DNA of 35,148 bases from Alphaproteobacteria bacterium (GTDB lineage: Bacteria > Pseudomonadota > Alphaproteobacteria > ATCC43930 > CGMCC-115725), in the NCBI GenBank assembly GCA_028871455.1, contig JAGWNF010000025.1, positions 1 through 35,148 of the forward strand. Reading direction: 5' to 3'. Below, piece by piece: positions 15,094-23,689 of the stretch. Numbering within the stretch: position 1 is the first letter of the stretch; each line of letters begins with the position of its first letter. The position numbers and the translations under genes are program-made. Below the pieces are notes generated by a model, which was not told the DNA's origin, did no database searches, and worked only from the letters and a program-made list of their open reading frames with translations.

Positions 15094-15971
15094 GCAAGAT
15101 GTTCGATCGCGTCGCCTTCATCGGCATCGGCCTCATTGGCTCGTCGCTGGCGCGCGTCATGATCCGCGACCAGCTCGCCGGCGAGATCGTCGCCTGCGCC
15201 CGCAGCGACGCCACGCTCGACAAGGTGAAGGAGCTGAAGCTCGCCGACCGCGTCACCAAGGACCCGGCCGAGGCGGTGAAGGGCGCCGATCTCGTCGTCA
15301 TCGCCACCCACCTCTCGGCCTACGCTCAGATCGGCAAGCGCATCGCCGACCATCTGAAGCGCGGCGCCATCGTCACCGATGTCGGTTCGGCCAAGCAGGC
15401 GGTGATCCGCGACCTGAAGCCGGTCCTGCCGTCGGGCGTGCACTTTGTCCCGGGTCACCCCGTGGCTGGAACGGAGTTTTCGGGCCCGGCCGCCGGCTTT
15501 GCCGAGCTCTTCCGCGACCGCTGGTGCATCCTGACGCCGGTCGCCGGCACCGATCAAAAGGCGGTCGCACGCGTCAAGGCGATGTGGGAAAGCGCCGGCA
15601 TGAAGGTGACGACCATGGACCCGGCGCATCACGACATGGTGCTGGCCATCACCTCGCACCTGCCGCATTTGATCGCCTACACCATCGTCGGCACCGCGAC
15701 CGATCTCGAGGACGCGCTCAAATCCGAGGTCATCAAGTTCTCGGCCGGCGGCTTCCGCGACTTCACGCGGATTGCCGCCTCCGATCCGGTGTTCTGGCGC
15801 GACGTCTTCCTCGCCAACCGCGAGGCCGTCCTCGCCATGCTTCAGCGCTTCACCGAGGATCTGACGGCGATGCAGCGCGCCATCCGCTACGGCGAGGGCG
15901 AGACGTTGGAGCGCGTCCTCAGCCGCACCCGTGCCATCCGCAAGTCGATCGTCGACGCGAAACAGGCGTGA
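15090..15971 (+). CDS. tyrA: Prephenate/arogenate (cyclohexadienyl) dehydrogenase
   Basis: 293-residue NAD(P)-dependent dehydrogenase that makes hydroxyphenylpyruvate or tyrosine by oxidative decarboxylation. The Rossmann loop IGIGLIGSSLA stands at the N-terminus, DVGSAKQAVI and PGHPVAGTEFSGP hold the substrate-binding and catalytic histidine, and ITSHLPHLIAY and GGFRDFTRIAASDP form the helical dimer domain. No ACT or mutase fusion. Its ATG overlaps the hisC stop by four bases (15090-15093), implying translational coupling. Length is standard for TyrC-type enzymes. Confidence 0.94.
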   Translation: MSKMFDRVAFIGIGLIGSSLARVMIRDQLAGEIVACARSDATLDKVKELKLADRVTKDPAEAVKGADLVVIATHLSAYAQIGKRIADHLKRGAIVTDVGSAKQAVIRDLKPVLPSGVHFVPGHPVAGTEFSGPAAGFAELFRDRWCILTPVAGTDQKAVARVKAMWESAGMKVTTMDPAHHDMVLAITSHLPHLIAYTIVGTATDLEDALKSEVIKFSAGGFRDFTRIAASDPVFWRDVFLANREAVLAMLQRFTEDLTAMQRAIRYGEGETLERVLSRTRAIRKSIVDAKQA

Positions 15972-15987
15972 TGCGTCGCGGCTGCCG

Positions 15988-16995
15988 CTACCGCCAATCG
16001 ATGGTCGGAATTTTCGCGATCGCCGCCGGGCCGAGATAGAGCCGGCGGTTTTGTGCGCTGATCGGCAGGCGGATCTGCTTGCGGCCGTCGTCGCCCTGCT
16101 GCGCGATCATGTCGAGGATGGTGCGCGCCATGCGGGCGTCGCCCTCAGGCAGCGCGCCCGCGCTCACCGCCGCGTCGACGATCTCGTTCTGGCCCTTGAC
16201 CGTCGCGGTCAGCGCCGCCAGCGGCTGCAGGTCGTCGTCGAGCGCGAGCGTGCCGTTGGCGTCGATGTCGAGCCGGTCCCACGCCAGATGCGCTTCCGCG
16301 ATGTCGATCGCGCCGCCTTCCTTGCGCCAGGCGTCGAGCATCTGCGGCAGCGGCGCCGGCTTGATCGTGCCGTCGATGGTCGCGGTCGCCGCGAAGTCCT
16401 GGATGGTTGTGCCGAACGGCGCCGGCGCGCCGCGCAGATGCGCGCCCTTGACGTCGAAGCTCACCAGCAGCGTCGGATCGTGGTCGGTCCGGGGCGGCGT
16501 CGCCGGCTGCTGGAGCGCGACGTGGACGGAATCGATGCCCAGGCCGTGCGCCACACCGCGGCCGTCGAGGCCATCGGCGTCGATGTCGGCGGTGCCGCCC
16601 GGCTGCAACGGCACCGACACCGTGCCGTCGAGCGTCTTGGCGTCGAAGCCCGCCGACGACAGCAGCAGGTCGACGCGCGCGCCGTCGGGCGCGCTGAAAT
16701 GCCATTGCCGCAGATCCCACGGCGCCGACCAGAAGGCGATGTCGGTCGCATTCATGTCGTAGGGCAGAGGCTTGGCGGCGGCGGCGTCGAAGCGGTCGAA
16801 GCTCAGGCGGATGGCCAGCGGAAAGCCGCCGATATGGACCGCCTGCCATTTGATGTCGACGCCCTGCGCGCGGCGCGCCTCGACCCAGGGCGTCATCTGC
16901 TCGCGGATCACGCCGGCGAGATAGAACCAGTAGCCGGTATAGGCCGCGGCCAGGAGCACCGCGAGCCCGCCGACCCCCCAGGCGATTCTGCGCAT
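15988..16995 (-). CDS. DUF2125 envelope protein
   Basis: 335-residue protein typical of alphaproteobacterial DUF2125. A single N-terminal membrane anchor (residues 5-25, WGVGGLAVLLAAAYTGYWFYL) precedes repeated beta-rich AsmA-like segments such as IGGFPLAIRLSF, FDAAAAKPLPYDM and FSAPDGARVDLLLSS, so it probably faces the periplasm. Function unknown. The start at 16995 places the anchor at the very N-terminus. It converges on tyrA and lies 49 bases behind the glycosyltransferase-like gene. The position beside tyrA fits what I remember for this family. Confidence 0.85.
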   Translation of the reverse strand: MRRIAWGVGGLAVLLAAAYTGYWFYLAGVIREQMTPWVEARRAQGVDIKWQAVHIGGFPLAIRLSFDRFDAAAAKPLPYDMNATDIAFWSAPWDLRQWHFSAPDGARVDLLLSSAGFDAKTLDGTVSVPLQPGGTADIDADGLDGRGVAHGLGIDSVHVALQQPATPPRTDHDPTLLVSFDVKGAHLRGAPAPFGTTIQDFAATATIDGTIKPAPLPQMLDAWRKEGGAIDIAEAHLAWDRLDIDANGTLALDDDLQPLAALTATVKGQNEIVDAAVSAGALPEGDARMARTILDMIAQQGDDGRKQIRLPISAQNRRLYLGPAAIAKIPTIDWR

Positions 16996-17044
16996 GCCCG
17001 GATTATACGATTGCGGCGCCGCGCGGTCGAGGCGGCGCGGCAAC

Positions 17045-18694
17045 TCAGCGCACCGTCTGAAGCGCCGGCCGATAGCGCCACACCGTCAGGTCGCGGTCGT
17101 GGAATACCACGTCGCCGTCGAGCACGCGCACGCGCACCTTGGGTCCTTGGCCGAACTTGGGCTCGGTCACCACGTGGCAGCCCGGCGGGCCGTCGGTGCA
17201 GGCCTGGAGGTGGTAGTCGGCGGCGGCGATGTCGGTGACGCCGCGCGCGCGGAAATAAATCTGCCAGCCGCCCGGCTGCTCGAGCCGGCGCAGATATTCC
17301 GGCCCTTCGACCAAGCCTTCGATCTGCACCATCGGCCGCTTGAGGCGGAATCCCAGGCTGCCGGCGAGGTCGCCCATGGCGACGACCGCGTTCTTCGGCA
17401 GCAGCGCGTTGAGGGCTTCGGCGTCGCGGTCGGCGTGCACCCAATAGGACGACGAGTTGTCACCCAGCGCCAGGCGTCGGGCGATGGTCGCGCCGCTGCC
17501 GATAATCAGCATGGCGACGACGGCGCCCGCCGCCAGCGCTGCCGACGGCCGCCGCCACAGCACCGCCACTGCCAGCGGCACGACGATCGCGCCCAAAAGC
17601 GCGCGGCCATAGCCGTACCACGCCCAGATCGGCCAGCTCGAGCCGACGCAGAGATAGACGAGATGCAGCGCGACGCCGGCGAGCAGCGCGCCGGCGACGA
17701 TCAAAAGCTGCCGCCGCATGTCGTCGGTTCGCGCGTCCGCGCTCGTGCGCCAGAACAGCGCCAGCACGGTCGCCGCCGCGGCGATGAAGACGAGGCCGAG
17801 CGGAAGGGTGCGCAGCTGCAAGGTGCTGGCGCCCCAGAGCGATGCGATCAGCGGATTGAGATTGAGGAACGGCGCGCCGAGCGCCTTGGCCGTGCCCGAG
17901 ACCGGCAGCGCCGCGCCGAAGATAAGCTTGTTCAGCGCCATGTAGACGGCCAGCGTCGCGCCGATCGGCAGGCCCATGACGAAGCCGTCGCGCAGCGCCG
18001 GCGACCAACCGCGCCGCCGCTGGATCAGGACGAAAGCCGCGAGATAGGCCGCGGCAATGAACACCGCGTCGAGCCGCGCCAGGCACAGCGCCGCCAGGAT
18101 GACGCCGACGCGCAGCAATGTCCGCGCCGGCAAGGCCGCGCCGGCGAAGACGCCGCGGCGCAGGCTGACCTCGACCAGGCCGAGCGCGAAGGGCAGCGCC
18201 AGCGTCGTCTCCATGCCGAGGAAAACGAGACCGGCGCCGCCCGGCAGCGCAAAGGTGCCGAGCCAGCAAAGATAGAGTCCGCCAACGAGGAAGGCCGCCT
18301 CGGCGCCGCACTGCCGACCGATACGGCGATAGATGATGACGCAGTCGAGCCACGCCGCGCTGCCCAGCGCGAACACCGCCGGAATCGCCTGGTCGGGCGT
18401 GCGCACGATCCAAAACACCGGCACCAGCACGAGCTGCCACAGCGGATGGTAGCCGTTGGTCGGCACCAGGTTGCCATAGGTCGAGCCGGCGCCATGCGCG
18501 ATGTTGGCTGCGACCCGCAGGTAGTAATAGGCGTCGTCGCTCAGATAGTCGTTCATCGCCATCGGCGGCGACAGCGCAGTGAGCGCGAACAGCGCCACGA
18601 CCGGAACCAGGGCGAGCGCCCAATAGCCGACGCTCAACGCAGAAACGCGCGCGCCGCGCCGCGCGGTGACGCCGGAGGATGCCTCGATGGCCAT
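17045..18694 (-). CDS. GT-C family glycosyltransferase-like membrane protein
   Basis: 549-residue multispanning protein with roughly ten to twelve hydrophobic helices up to about residue 420 and a soluble periplasmic C-terminus. The first outer loop has SDDAYYYLRVAANIAHG (DD at 53-54) and PTNGYHPLW (78-86), the acidic-pair and loop pattern of GT-C lipid-linked sugar transferases (PMT/ArnT-like). It therefore probably moves a sugar from a polyprenyl-phosphate donor to an acceptor outside the membrane, but donor and acceptor are unknown. ATG 18694. Likely co-transcribed with the DUF2125 gene. Confidence 0.78.
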   Translation of the reverse strand: MAIEASSGVTARRGARVSALSVGYWALALVPVVALFALTALSPPMAMNDYLSDDAYYYLRVAANIAHGAGSTYGNLVPTNGYHPLWQLVLVPVFWIVRTPDQAIPAVFALGSAAWLDCVIIYRRIGRQCGAEAAFLVGGLYLCWLGTFALPGGAGLVFLGMETTLALPFALGLVEVSLRRGVFAGAALPARTLLRVGVILAALCLARLDAVFIAAAYLAAFVLIQRRRGWSPALRDGFVMGLPIGATLAVYMALNKLIFGAALPVSGTAKALGAPFLNLNPLIASLWGASTLQLRTLPLGLVFIAAAATVLALFWRTSADARTDDMRRQLLIVAGALLAGVALHLVYLCVGSSWPIWAWYGYGRALLGAIVVPLAVAVLWRRPSAALAAGAVVAMLIIGSGATIARRLALGDNSSSYWVHADRDAEALNALLPKNAVVAMGDLAGSLGFRLKRPMVQIEGLVEGPEYLRRLEQPGGWQIYFRARGVTDIAAADYHLQACTDGPPGCHVVTEPKFGQGPKVRVRVLDGDVVFHDRDLTVWRYRPALQTVR

Positions 18695-18827
18695 GCGCGG
18701 ATTCTAAGGTGCGCGGGTAAACGAAGCTTTGGCGCGGGTTCCGCCGCGCGTGGTTAATTTTGGCTTAGTGCACCGATGATCTGGGCTAGAGTCCCGCGCG
18801 GCCGCAGCGCTTTTGGTGGAGACCGCC

Positions 18828-19271
18828 ATGTCGAACGGAGATCGCACGCGACTGATCTTGCCGGCGCTGGCGCCGGTCTATCGCTGCGCCGATGCCGGCG
18901 CCTGGCCGCTGCTTCGTGTGACCTGCGGCCTGATGCTGCTGCCGCACGGCATTCCGAAGTTCACCAATCCCGCCTTCGCCGCTGCCGTCACCGGCCTCAT
19001 CGGCCGGCTCGGCTTCGCGCCGGCGGTGGCGTGGTTCTGGTACGTCGCCCTGCTCGAAACCGTCGGCGGCGTGATGCTGGCGCTCGGTCTGTTCACCCGG
19101 CCGCTGGCGCTGATGGTGGCGATCGAAATGCTGGTCATCAGCTTCGGCGTGCTGCTGCCGGCGGGACGCCCCTACGAGTTCACGCTGATGTGGGCACTGC
19201 TCGCTTTCGCGATCGGCTGGCGCGGCGGCGGACGCTGGTCGCTCGACCGCGTGATCGGCTGGGAGTTCTAG
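18828..19271 (+). CDS. DoxX family membrane protein
   Basis: 147-residue four-helix membrane protein of the DoxX family. LLRVTCGLMLLPHGIPKF is the first helix with the conserved HG-x-PK, followed by WFWYVALLETVGGVMLALGLFTRPLAL and LMWALLAFAIGWRGGG. Members are linked to thiol or oxidative stress or act in oxidase complexes; no specific role can be fixed. The ATG at 18828 is preferred to the TTG at 18813 because GGTGGAG lies at the right distance. It is divergent from the glycosyltransferase-like gene. Confidence 0.87.
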   Translation: MSNGDRTRLILPALAPVYRCADAGAWPLLRVTCGLMLLPHGIPKFTNPAFAAAVTGLIGRLGFAPAVAWFWYVALLETVGGVMLALGLFTRPLALMVAIEMLVISFGVLLPAGRPYEFTLMWALLAFAIGWRGGGRWSLDRVIGWEF

Positions 19272-19346
19272 CGCGGCCGGCGGAATCCGTTCTTGATTTG
19301 TTCCGTACACTCTGGCAGGCTTGGCGTCCGCAGGGAAGAGGGTCCG

Positions 19347-19664
19347 ATGGATGCTTTGACCGCCGCCGACCGGCTGCTGACCGGCCTCTATCAGGTCGGC
19401 CTCGAGGACGTGCTGTGCGAAGGCTGCCTGACCGGCCAGCTGCCGGCGCAGTTCGAAAAAGACGCGGCGATCGCGCGCCGCTGCATCCGGATGCAGGTGG
19501 ACGAGGACGGCGGCCAGAGCTTCACCTTCGAAGGCACCTTCACGCTGATGGAGGTGCGCTACAATTTCCGCTGCCACATCTTCGCCGACCTCGGCGGCCA
19601 GCGCTTCGTCTCCGACATCGTGTTGTTCGAGCCGGTCGAGTGGCAGACAAGAGTGGTGGTGTAG
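19347..19664 (+). CDS. Unrecognised 105-residue protein
   Basis: Small soluble protein, probably real because GGGAAGAGGG precedes the ATG and base composition matches the neighbours. An amphipathic helix ALTAADRLLTGLYQVGLEDVLCEG is followed by an acidic and then beta-rich section, ARRCIRMQVDEDGGQSFTFEGTFTL and YNFRCHIFADLGGQRFVSDIVLFEP. Three cysteines are spread along it without a motif. No membrane segment or signal. I do not recognise the family. Confidence 0.6.
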   Translation: MDALTAADRLLTGLYQVGLEDVLCEGCLTGQLPAQFEKDAAIARRCIRMQVDEDGGQSFTFEGTFTLMEVRYNFRCHIFADLGGQRFVSDIVLFEPVEWQTRVVV

Positions 19665-19721
19665 GAGGCATGGCGAGTTGGTGCGTGCCGGTCGTGTTAC
19701 GTGATTTCAGCGGAAAACAGA

Positions 19722-20150
19722 ATGAAGACCGCGGCAGAAGATAAGCAGATGACAGCTGAAGAGAACGCTCTTCAGCGTTATTCGCATTGGGCGTTCAAAA
19801 TGTATCGACATTTCGTTGATGAACGAAATGTGCGCGGTTCAGGGCCAGACAGTTGGATGTATTTATCGATTTGGTTTGCACTGCTTTACACGACCGTTGA
19901 AGGTTGGCAGGAACTATGTCTCACCGATGACGAGATAGATCGGTTATTGCAACAGACGGCCTATGTTTCCCTGCTTCGGCGGTACCGAAACGGCGTCGAC
20001 CATTTCCAGAAGCTATATTGGGATGATAGATTCGCCGATATGGTTGCGAAGCCCGAGACCGCGCGATGGGCAGAATCGCTAACCGAAGCGTTTGGCAATT
20101 ATTTTGCGCGCCGAGCCGTTGAGGCAGATCATCCCGCGTTGCGGCGTTGA
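19722..20150 (+). CDS. HEPN-like protein in an AT-rich island
   Basis: 142-residue soluble protein, all helical by appearance. R89-N90-G91-V92-D93-H94 (RYRNGVDHF) fits the R-N-x3-H catalytic pattern of HEPN domains, many of which are RNases in toxin or defence systems; this assignment rests on that motif and helix content only. Upstream GTG 19701 and downstream ATG 19749 are alternative starts. Base composition is much lower in GC than the neighbours, suggesting transfer. It converges on nrdJ, with 20 bases between the stops. No partner nucleotidyltransferase or antitoxin gene is adjacent. Confidence 0.55.
   Translation: MKTAAEDKQMTAEENALQRYSHWAFKMYRHFVDERNVRGSGPDSWMYLSIWFALLYTTVEGWQELCLTDDEIDRLLQQTAYVSLLRRYRNGVDHFQKLYWDDRFADMVAKPETARWAESLTEAFGNYFARRAVEADHPALRR
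19755..19776. repeat. Inverted repeat at the start of the HEPN-like gene
   Basis: GCTGAAGAG (19755-19763) and CTCTTCAGC (19768-19776) form a perfect 9-base stem around AACG. It begins three bases after the third possible start codon (ATG 19749-19751), so it would fold over the translation start if that start is used. Confidence 0.5.
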
Positions 20151-20170
20151 TAGGTTCTGTTAGGCGCCGC

Positions 20171-23100
20171 TCACCCGCACTTCGAGTAGTCACAGCTCGT
20201 GCACTGGTCGCAGTTCTCGATGCGGATCAGCGCCGCCTGGCCGCATTTCGGGCACTGGCGCAAGCCCGCCGTCTGGCCGGACAGGTTCACCACCTGGCGC
20301 TTAGCCTCGACCGATGCCGGCGCGGTCTTCGGCTGGATAAACCCGATCTCGATCATGTGCTGCTCGATCACCTCGCCGAGCGCCGCGAGGATCGACGGCA
20401 CGTAGTGCCCTTCCATCCATGCGCCGCCGCGCGGATCGAACACCGCCTTCAATTCCTCGACCACGAACGACACGTCGCCGCCGCGGCGGAACACCGCGCT
20501 GATCATCCGCGTCAGCGCCACCGTCCAGGCGTAGTGCTCCATGTTCTTGGAGTTGACGAAGATCTCGAACGGCCGGAGGCGGCCGTCCTGCACGATGTCG
20601 TTGAGGGTGACGTAGAGCGCGTGCTCGGAGAGCGGCCACGCCACCTTGTAGGTATGGCCGGGCAGCGCCTCGGGCCGCGACAGCGGCTGCGTCATATAGA
20701 CGACGCCGCCCGCCTCGAAGACGTCGGCCGGCCGGGTCTGCGGCGCCGGCAGCGGCAGCTCCGCCTGCCGCGTCGGCTTGGCCTCCGGCTTCACCTCGAG
20801 CACCGCGCCGGTTACCTCGTTCGGCCGATAGGTGGTGCAGCCCTTGCAGCCGAGCTCGTAGGCCTGGAGATAGACGTCCTTAAACTGCTCGAACGGGAAA
20901 TCCGCCGGCACGTTGATCGTCTTGGAGATCGAGCTATCGACGTATTTCTGCACCGCCGCCTGCATCACCACGTGATCGGCCGGCGACAGCTGCTGCGCGT
21001 CGACGAAATAGTCGGGCAGCATCGCGCCGTCGCCCTTGAGGCGCCGGAACAGGCGATAGGCGTGGTCCGAGACCTCTTCCTCGCGGCGCGAGCCGTCCGG
21101 CATCAGCACGTTGCGCGTGTACTTGAAGCTGAACACCGGCTCGAGGCCCGACGAGACGTTGTCGGCGAAGATCGAGATCGTGCCGGTCGGCGCGACCGAG
21201 GTGAGCAGCGCGTTGCGGATGCCGTGGGCGGCGATCGCCGCGCGCACCTCGGCGTCGAGGCCCTGGATCTTCTCGCCGGCGAGATATTTTTCCTTGTCGA
21301 AGAGCGGAAACGCGCCTTTCTCGCGCGCGAGATCGGCCGAGGCGAGATAGGCGGCGCGCTCGAGCGCCCTCATCCACTGCTCGGTCGTCGCCACCGCCTT
21401 GGCAGAGCCGTAGCGCAGGCCGCAGAGGATCAGCGCGTCGGCGAGGCCGGTGACGCCGAGGCCGATGCGTCGCTTGGCCTTGGCCTCGTGCGTCTGCTCC
21501 TCGAGGGGAAAGCGCGAGACATCGACGACGTTGTCCATCATGCGCACGGCGAGCGGCACCAGCCGGTTGAGCTCGTCGAGGTCGAGCCATGCCTGGTCGG
21601 TGAACGGTTCCTTGACCAGCGCCGCGAGATTGATCGAGCCCAGCAGGCACGCGCCGTAGGGCGGCAGCGGCTGCTCGCCGCAGTTGTGCACGATGATACC
21701 GTTGGCGTCGAAGGCGTTGACGCCTGGAATTTGGACGTCGAATACCTCGGCCTCGCCATCCGGTTCGATCGCGGCGATCTCGGCGACAAAGCGTTCCCGG
21801 TTGGGCGTGCGTCGATAGGCCGCCGCGATCGTCGTCAGCCGCGCCTGCTTTTCGACGTCGGCAAAGCCGATCCGCTCGGCGAACACGCCGATATTGTCGT
21901 TGGCGATCACCAACTCGTGGTCGGCGTTGCAGTCATAGAGCTGCGTCCCGCCCTTGCCGTCGGGCAGCAGGTGCGGCCCCGCTGGACGCCGCTCGCGATA
22001 GATCGTCGAGGCGATGCCGAGCCGCAGCAGCATGCGCTGCACCGCTTCGAGCCGCGCGAGATCGCTTTGCGCCAGGCGGATGCTCGCGCCTTTCGCCTGC
22101 GATCCGATCACGGTGCCGTCGGTGTCGAACAGGCCGCGCAGGAAGCCGCGATAGAACGCGCTCGATTGCCGCTCGATCTGCGGCGTGATCGCCTTGTCGC
22201 CCGGCGCCATGCCGAGTTCGAGCGCGAGCTGCCGCAGCGCGCCGAGCGCGAGCCGGTGCTCGTCGCGGCTCGGAACCGCCATCCAGCCGGCGAAATCGCT
22301 GCGATGCGGCAGCGTCCGTGCCGCCGTCAGCGCCGCCGCCATGACGGCATCGGCGCCGGTGCCTTCCGCACCGGCGTTGATCGCATTTCGGCGACGCCAG
22401 ACGCTCAGCACCGCCTTGTCGCTCTTCAGCGTGCCGTCGCCGACCAGCAGTCCGAGCAGATAGCCTTCGGCTTCGCCGTGGCCGCCCGGCCACGATACGG
22501 CGGCGCGATGATCGTGCAGCACGATGCGGTCGCCGGGCGCCAGTTCGCTGGCTTTCCTCCAGCCGGTCGCCAGGCGATGGCGGCTCAGCGCCGACACCGC
22601 CAGCACCGGATGATCCGCGGTCAGGCGTAATGCGTAACCCTCGCGCGTGCGAAGCTTCAGCACTGGCTTGCGGCCGGTGGCGAAGAAGCCTTGCGGACCG
22701 GATTGATGCGTCGCGCCGTTGATCACGGCGACCAACGGCTTGCCGACCAAGTCCGCGACCTGACGCGGCCCGTCCGCAGTATGGACCCAGGTCTCGGCCG
22801 TGACGCACGGATTGGTCGCGCTGATGGTCTCGGCGTAGTGCAGATTATTGAGACGATTAATCCGGTCGATGAAGATCACGCCCGGTTCGGCATAGGCATA
22901 GGTCGCGCGCATGATCTTGTCCCACAGCTCGCGCGCGGGAATCACCTTATAGGTCGTGCCGGCGAAGCTCAGCTCCCACGGCGCGCCTTCCTTCACCGCC
23001 TGCATGAAGGCATCGGTGACCAGCACCGACAGGTTGAACATGCGCAGCCGGCCGGGCTGACGCTTCGCCTCGATGAAATCCTCGATGTCGGGATGGTCGC

Positions 23101-23605
23101 AGCGCATCGTCGCCATCATCGCGCCGCGACGATAGCCGGCGCTCATGATGGTGCGGCACATCGCGTCCCACACGTCCATGAACGACAGCGGCCCCGAGGC
23201 GTCGGCGCCGACGCCCTTGACCGGCGCGCCCTTGGGCCGGAGCGTCGAGAAGTCGTAGCCGATGCCGCCGCCCTGCTGCATGGTCAGCGCCGCTTCGCGC
23301 AGATGCGTGAAGATGCTGCCCATGTCGTCGTCGATGACGCCCATGACGAAGCAGTTGAAGAGCGTGACGTTGCGGCCGCTGCCGGCGCCGGCGACGACGC
23401 GCCCGGCGGGCAGGAACTTGAAGTCGCTCAGCGCCTCGGTGAAGCGCTCGGCCCACAACGCCTTGTCGCGCTCGGGCGCGGCGAGGGCGGATGCTACTCG
23501 CCGCCAGGTGTCCTCGATGGTGCGGTCGACCGCGCCGCCCTCCGGCGTCTTGAGGCGGTACTTCATGTCCCAGATCTGCTGCGAGATCGAGGCGACGGCG
23601 GGCAT
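20171..23605 (-). CDS. nrdJ: Coenzyme-B12-dependent (class II) ribonucleotide reductase with intein
   Basis: 1144-residue precursor; removal of the 375-residue intein leaves 769 residues. The enzyme reduces ribonucleotides to deoxyribonucleotides with adenosylcobalamin as radical source. Extein landmarks are LPAGRVVAGAG and FNCFVMGVIDDDMGS (first redox cysteine), QQGGGIGYDFS, the split N-P-C-G-E motif (N265, C642 as radical cysteine, E644), PYGACLLGSINL, RRIGLGVTGLAD and the C-terminal zinc-ribbon-like tail with CPKCG...CDQCTSCDYSKC that regenerates the active site. No N-terminal ATP-cone is seen. It has its own promoter; a LexA-like half-match box and a hairpin occupy the leader. Confidence 0.95.
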   Translation of the reverse strand: MPAVASISQQIWDMKYRLKTPEGGAVDRTIEDTWRRVASALAAPERDKALWAERFTEALSDFKFLPAGRVVAGAGSGRNVTLFNCFVMGVIDDDMGSIFTHLREAALTMQQGGGIGYDFSTLRPKGAPVKGVGADASGPLSFMDVWDAMCRTIMSAGYRRGAMMATMRCDHPDIEDFIEAKRQPGRLRMFNLSVLVTDAFMQAVKEGAPWELSFAGTTYKVIPARELWDKIMRATYAYAEPGVIFIDRINRLNNLHYAETISATNPCVTAETWVHTADGPRQVADLVGKPLVAVINGATHQSGPQGFFATGRKPVLKLRTREGYALRLTADHPVLAVSALSRHRLATGWRKASELAPGDRIVLHDHRAAVSWPGGHGEAEGYLLGLLVGDGTLKSDKAVLSVWRRRNAINAGAEGTGADAVMAAALTAARTLPHRSDFAGWMAVPSRDEHRLALGALRQLALELGMAPGDKAITPQIERQSSAFYRGFLRGLFDTDGTVIGSQAKGASIRLAQSDLARLEAVQRMLLRLGIASTIYRERRPAGPHLLPDGKGGTQLYDCNADHELVIANDNIGVFAERIGFADVEKQARLTTIAAAYRRTPNRERFVAEIAAIEPDGEAEVFDVQIPGVNAFDANGIIVHNCGEQPLPPYGACLLGSINLAALVKEPFTDQAWLDLDELNRLVPLAVRMMDNVVDVSRFPLEEQTHEAKAKRRIGLGVTGLADALILCGLRYGSAKAVATTEQWMRALERAAYLASADLAREKGAFPLFDKEKYLAGEKIQGLDAEVRAAIAAHGIRNALLTSVAPTGTISIFADNVSSGLEPVFSFKYTRNVLMPDGSRREEEVSDHAYRLFRRLKGDGAMLPDYFVDAQQLSPADHVVMQAAVQKYVDSSISKTINVPADFPFEQFKDVYLQAYELGCKGCTTYRPNEVTGAVLEVKPEAKPTRQAELPLPAPQTRPADVFEAGGVVYMTQPLSRPEALPGHTYKVAWPLSEHALYVTLNDIVQDGRLRPFEIFVNSKNMEHYAWTVALTRMISAVFRRGGDVSFVVEELKAVFDPRGGAWMEGHYVPSILAALGEVIEQHMIEIGFIQPKTAPASVEAKRQVVNLSGQTAGLRQCPKCGQAALIRIENCDQCTSCDYSKCG
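21683..22807 (-). mobile_element. LAGLIDADG intein within NrdJ
   Basis: Intein of 375 residues from C267 of the precursor (CVTAETWVHT, block A) to N641 (NGIIVHN, block G), followed by C642 as +1 residue. Block B is LTADHPVL (T329, H332). The two endonuclease motifs YLLGLLVGDG (D390) and FLRGLFDTDG (D496) retain both catalytic acids. In block F the usual HNF is NAF. Insertion lies between P266 and the thiyl-radical cysteine. The DNA composition is like the host gene, so this is not recent. Confidence 0.93.
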
Positions 23606-23632
23606 GGCGGGCGGTCCTGGAATGACGAAAGC

Positions 23633-23653
23633 GCCGCGCCAATGGGGCGCGGC
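23633..23653 (-). promoter_or_regulatory. 5' stem-loop of the nrdJ leader
   Basis: GCCGCGCC and GGCGCGGC pair perfectly over a 5-base loop. The predicted nrdJ transcription start (about 23653) coincides with the first base of this stem, so the mRNA would begin with a hairpin. Confidence 0.4.
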
Positions 23654-23659
23654 TGAGCA

Positions 23660-23689
23660 AATATAGTTCGCTTTTTGTTTCGATGCCAG
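23660..23689 (-). promoter_or_regulatory. Promoter of nrdJ
   Basis: On the minus strand -35 CTGGCA (23689-23684), 18 bases, then -10 TATATT (23665-23660). The stretch is AT-rich compared with its surroundings. No NrdR box is apparent. Confidence 0.5.
23666..23680 (+). promoter_or_regulatory. LexA-like box in the nrdJ promoter
   Basis: GTTC-N7-GTTT at 23666-23680 differs by one base from the alphaproteobacterial LexA recognition pattern GTTC-N7-GTTC, and lies within the promoter spacer. A single near-match is weak evidence. Confidence 0.3.

Noticed and set aside
18695-18827. Divergent promoters between the GT-C-like and DoxX genes
   Set aside because: TTGGCT and GCTAGA-like hexamers occur but with 19-base spacing and poor consensus; no supported call.
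20147-22630. Very long open frame opposite nrdJ
   Set aside because: Arginine- and leucine-rich translation with no motif; it is an effect of high GC on the antisense strand of a clear gene. The same holds for long frames opposite the glycosyltransferase-like and TIGR02302 genes.
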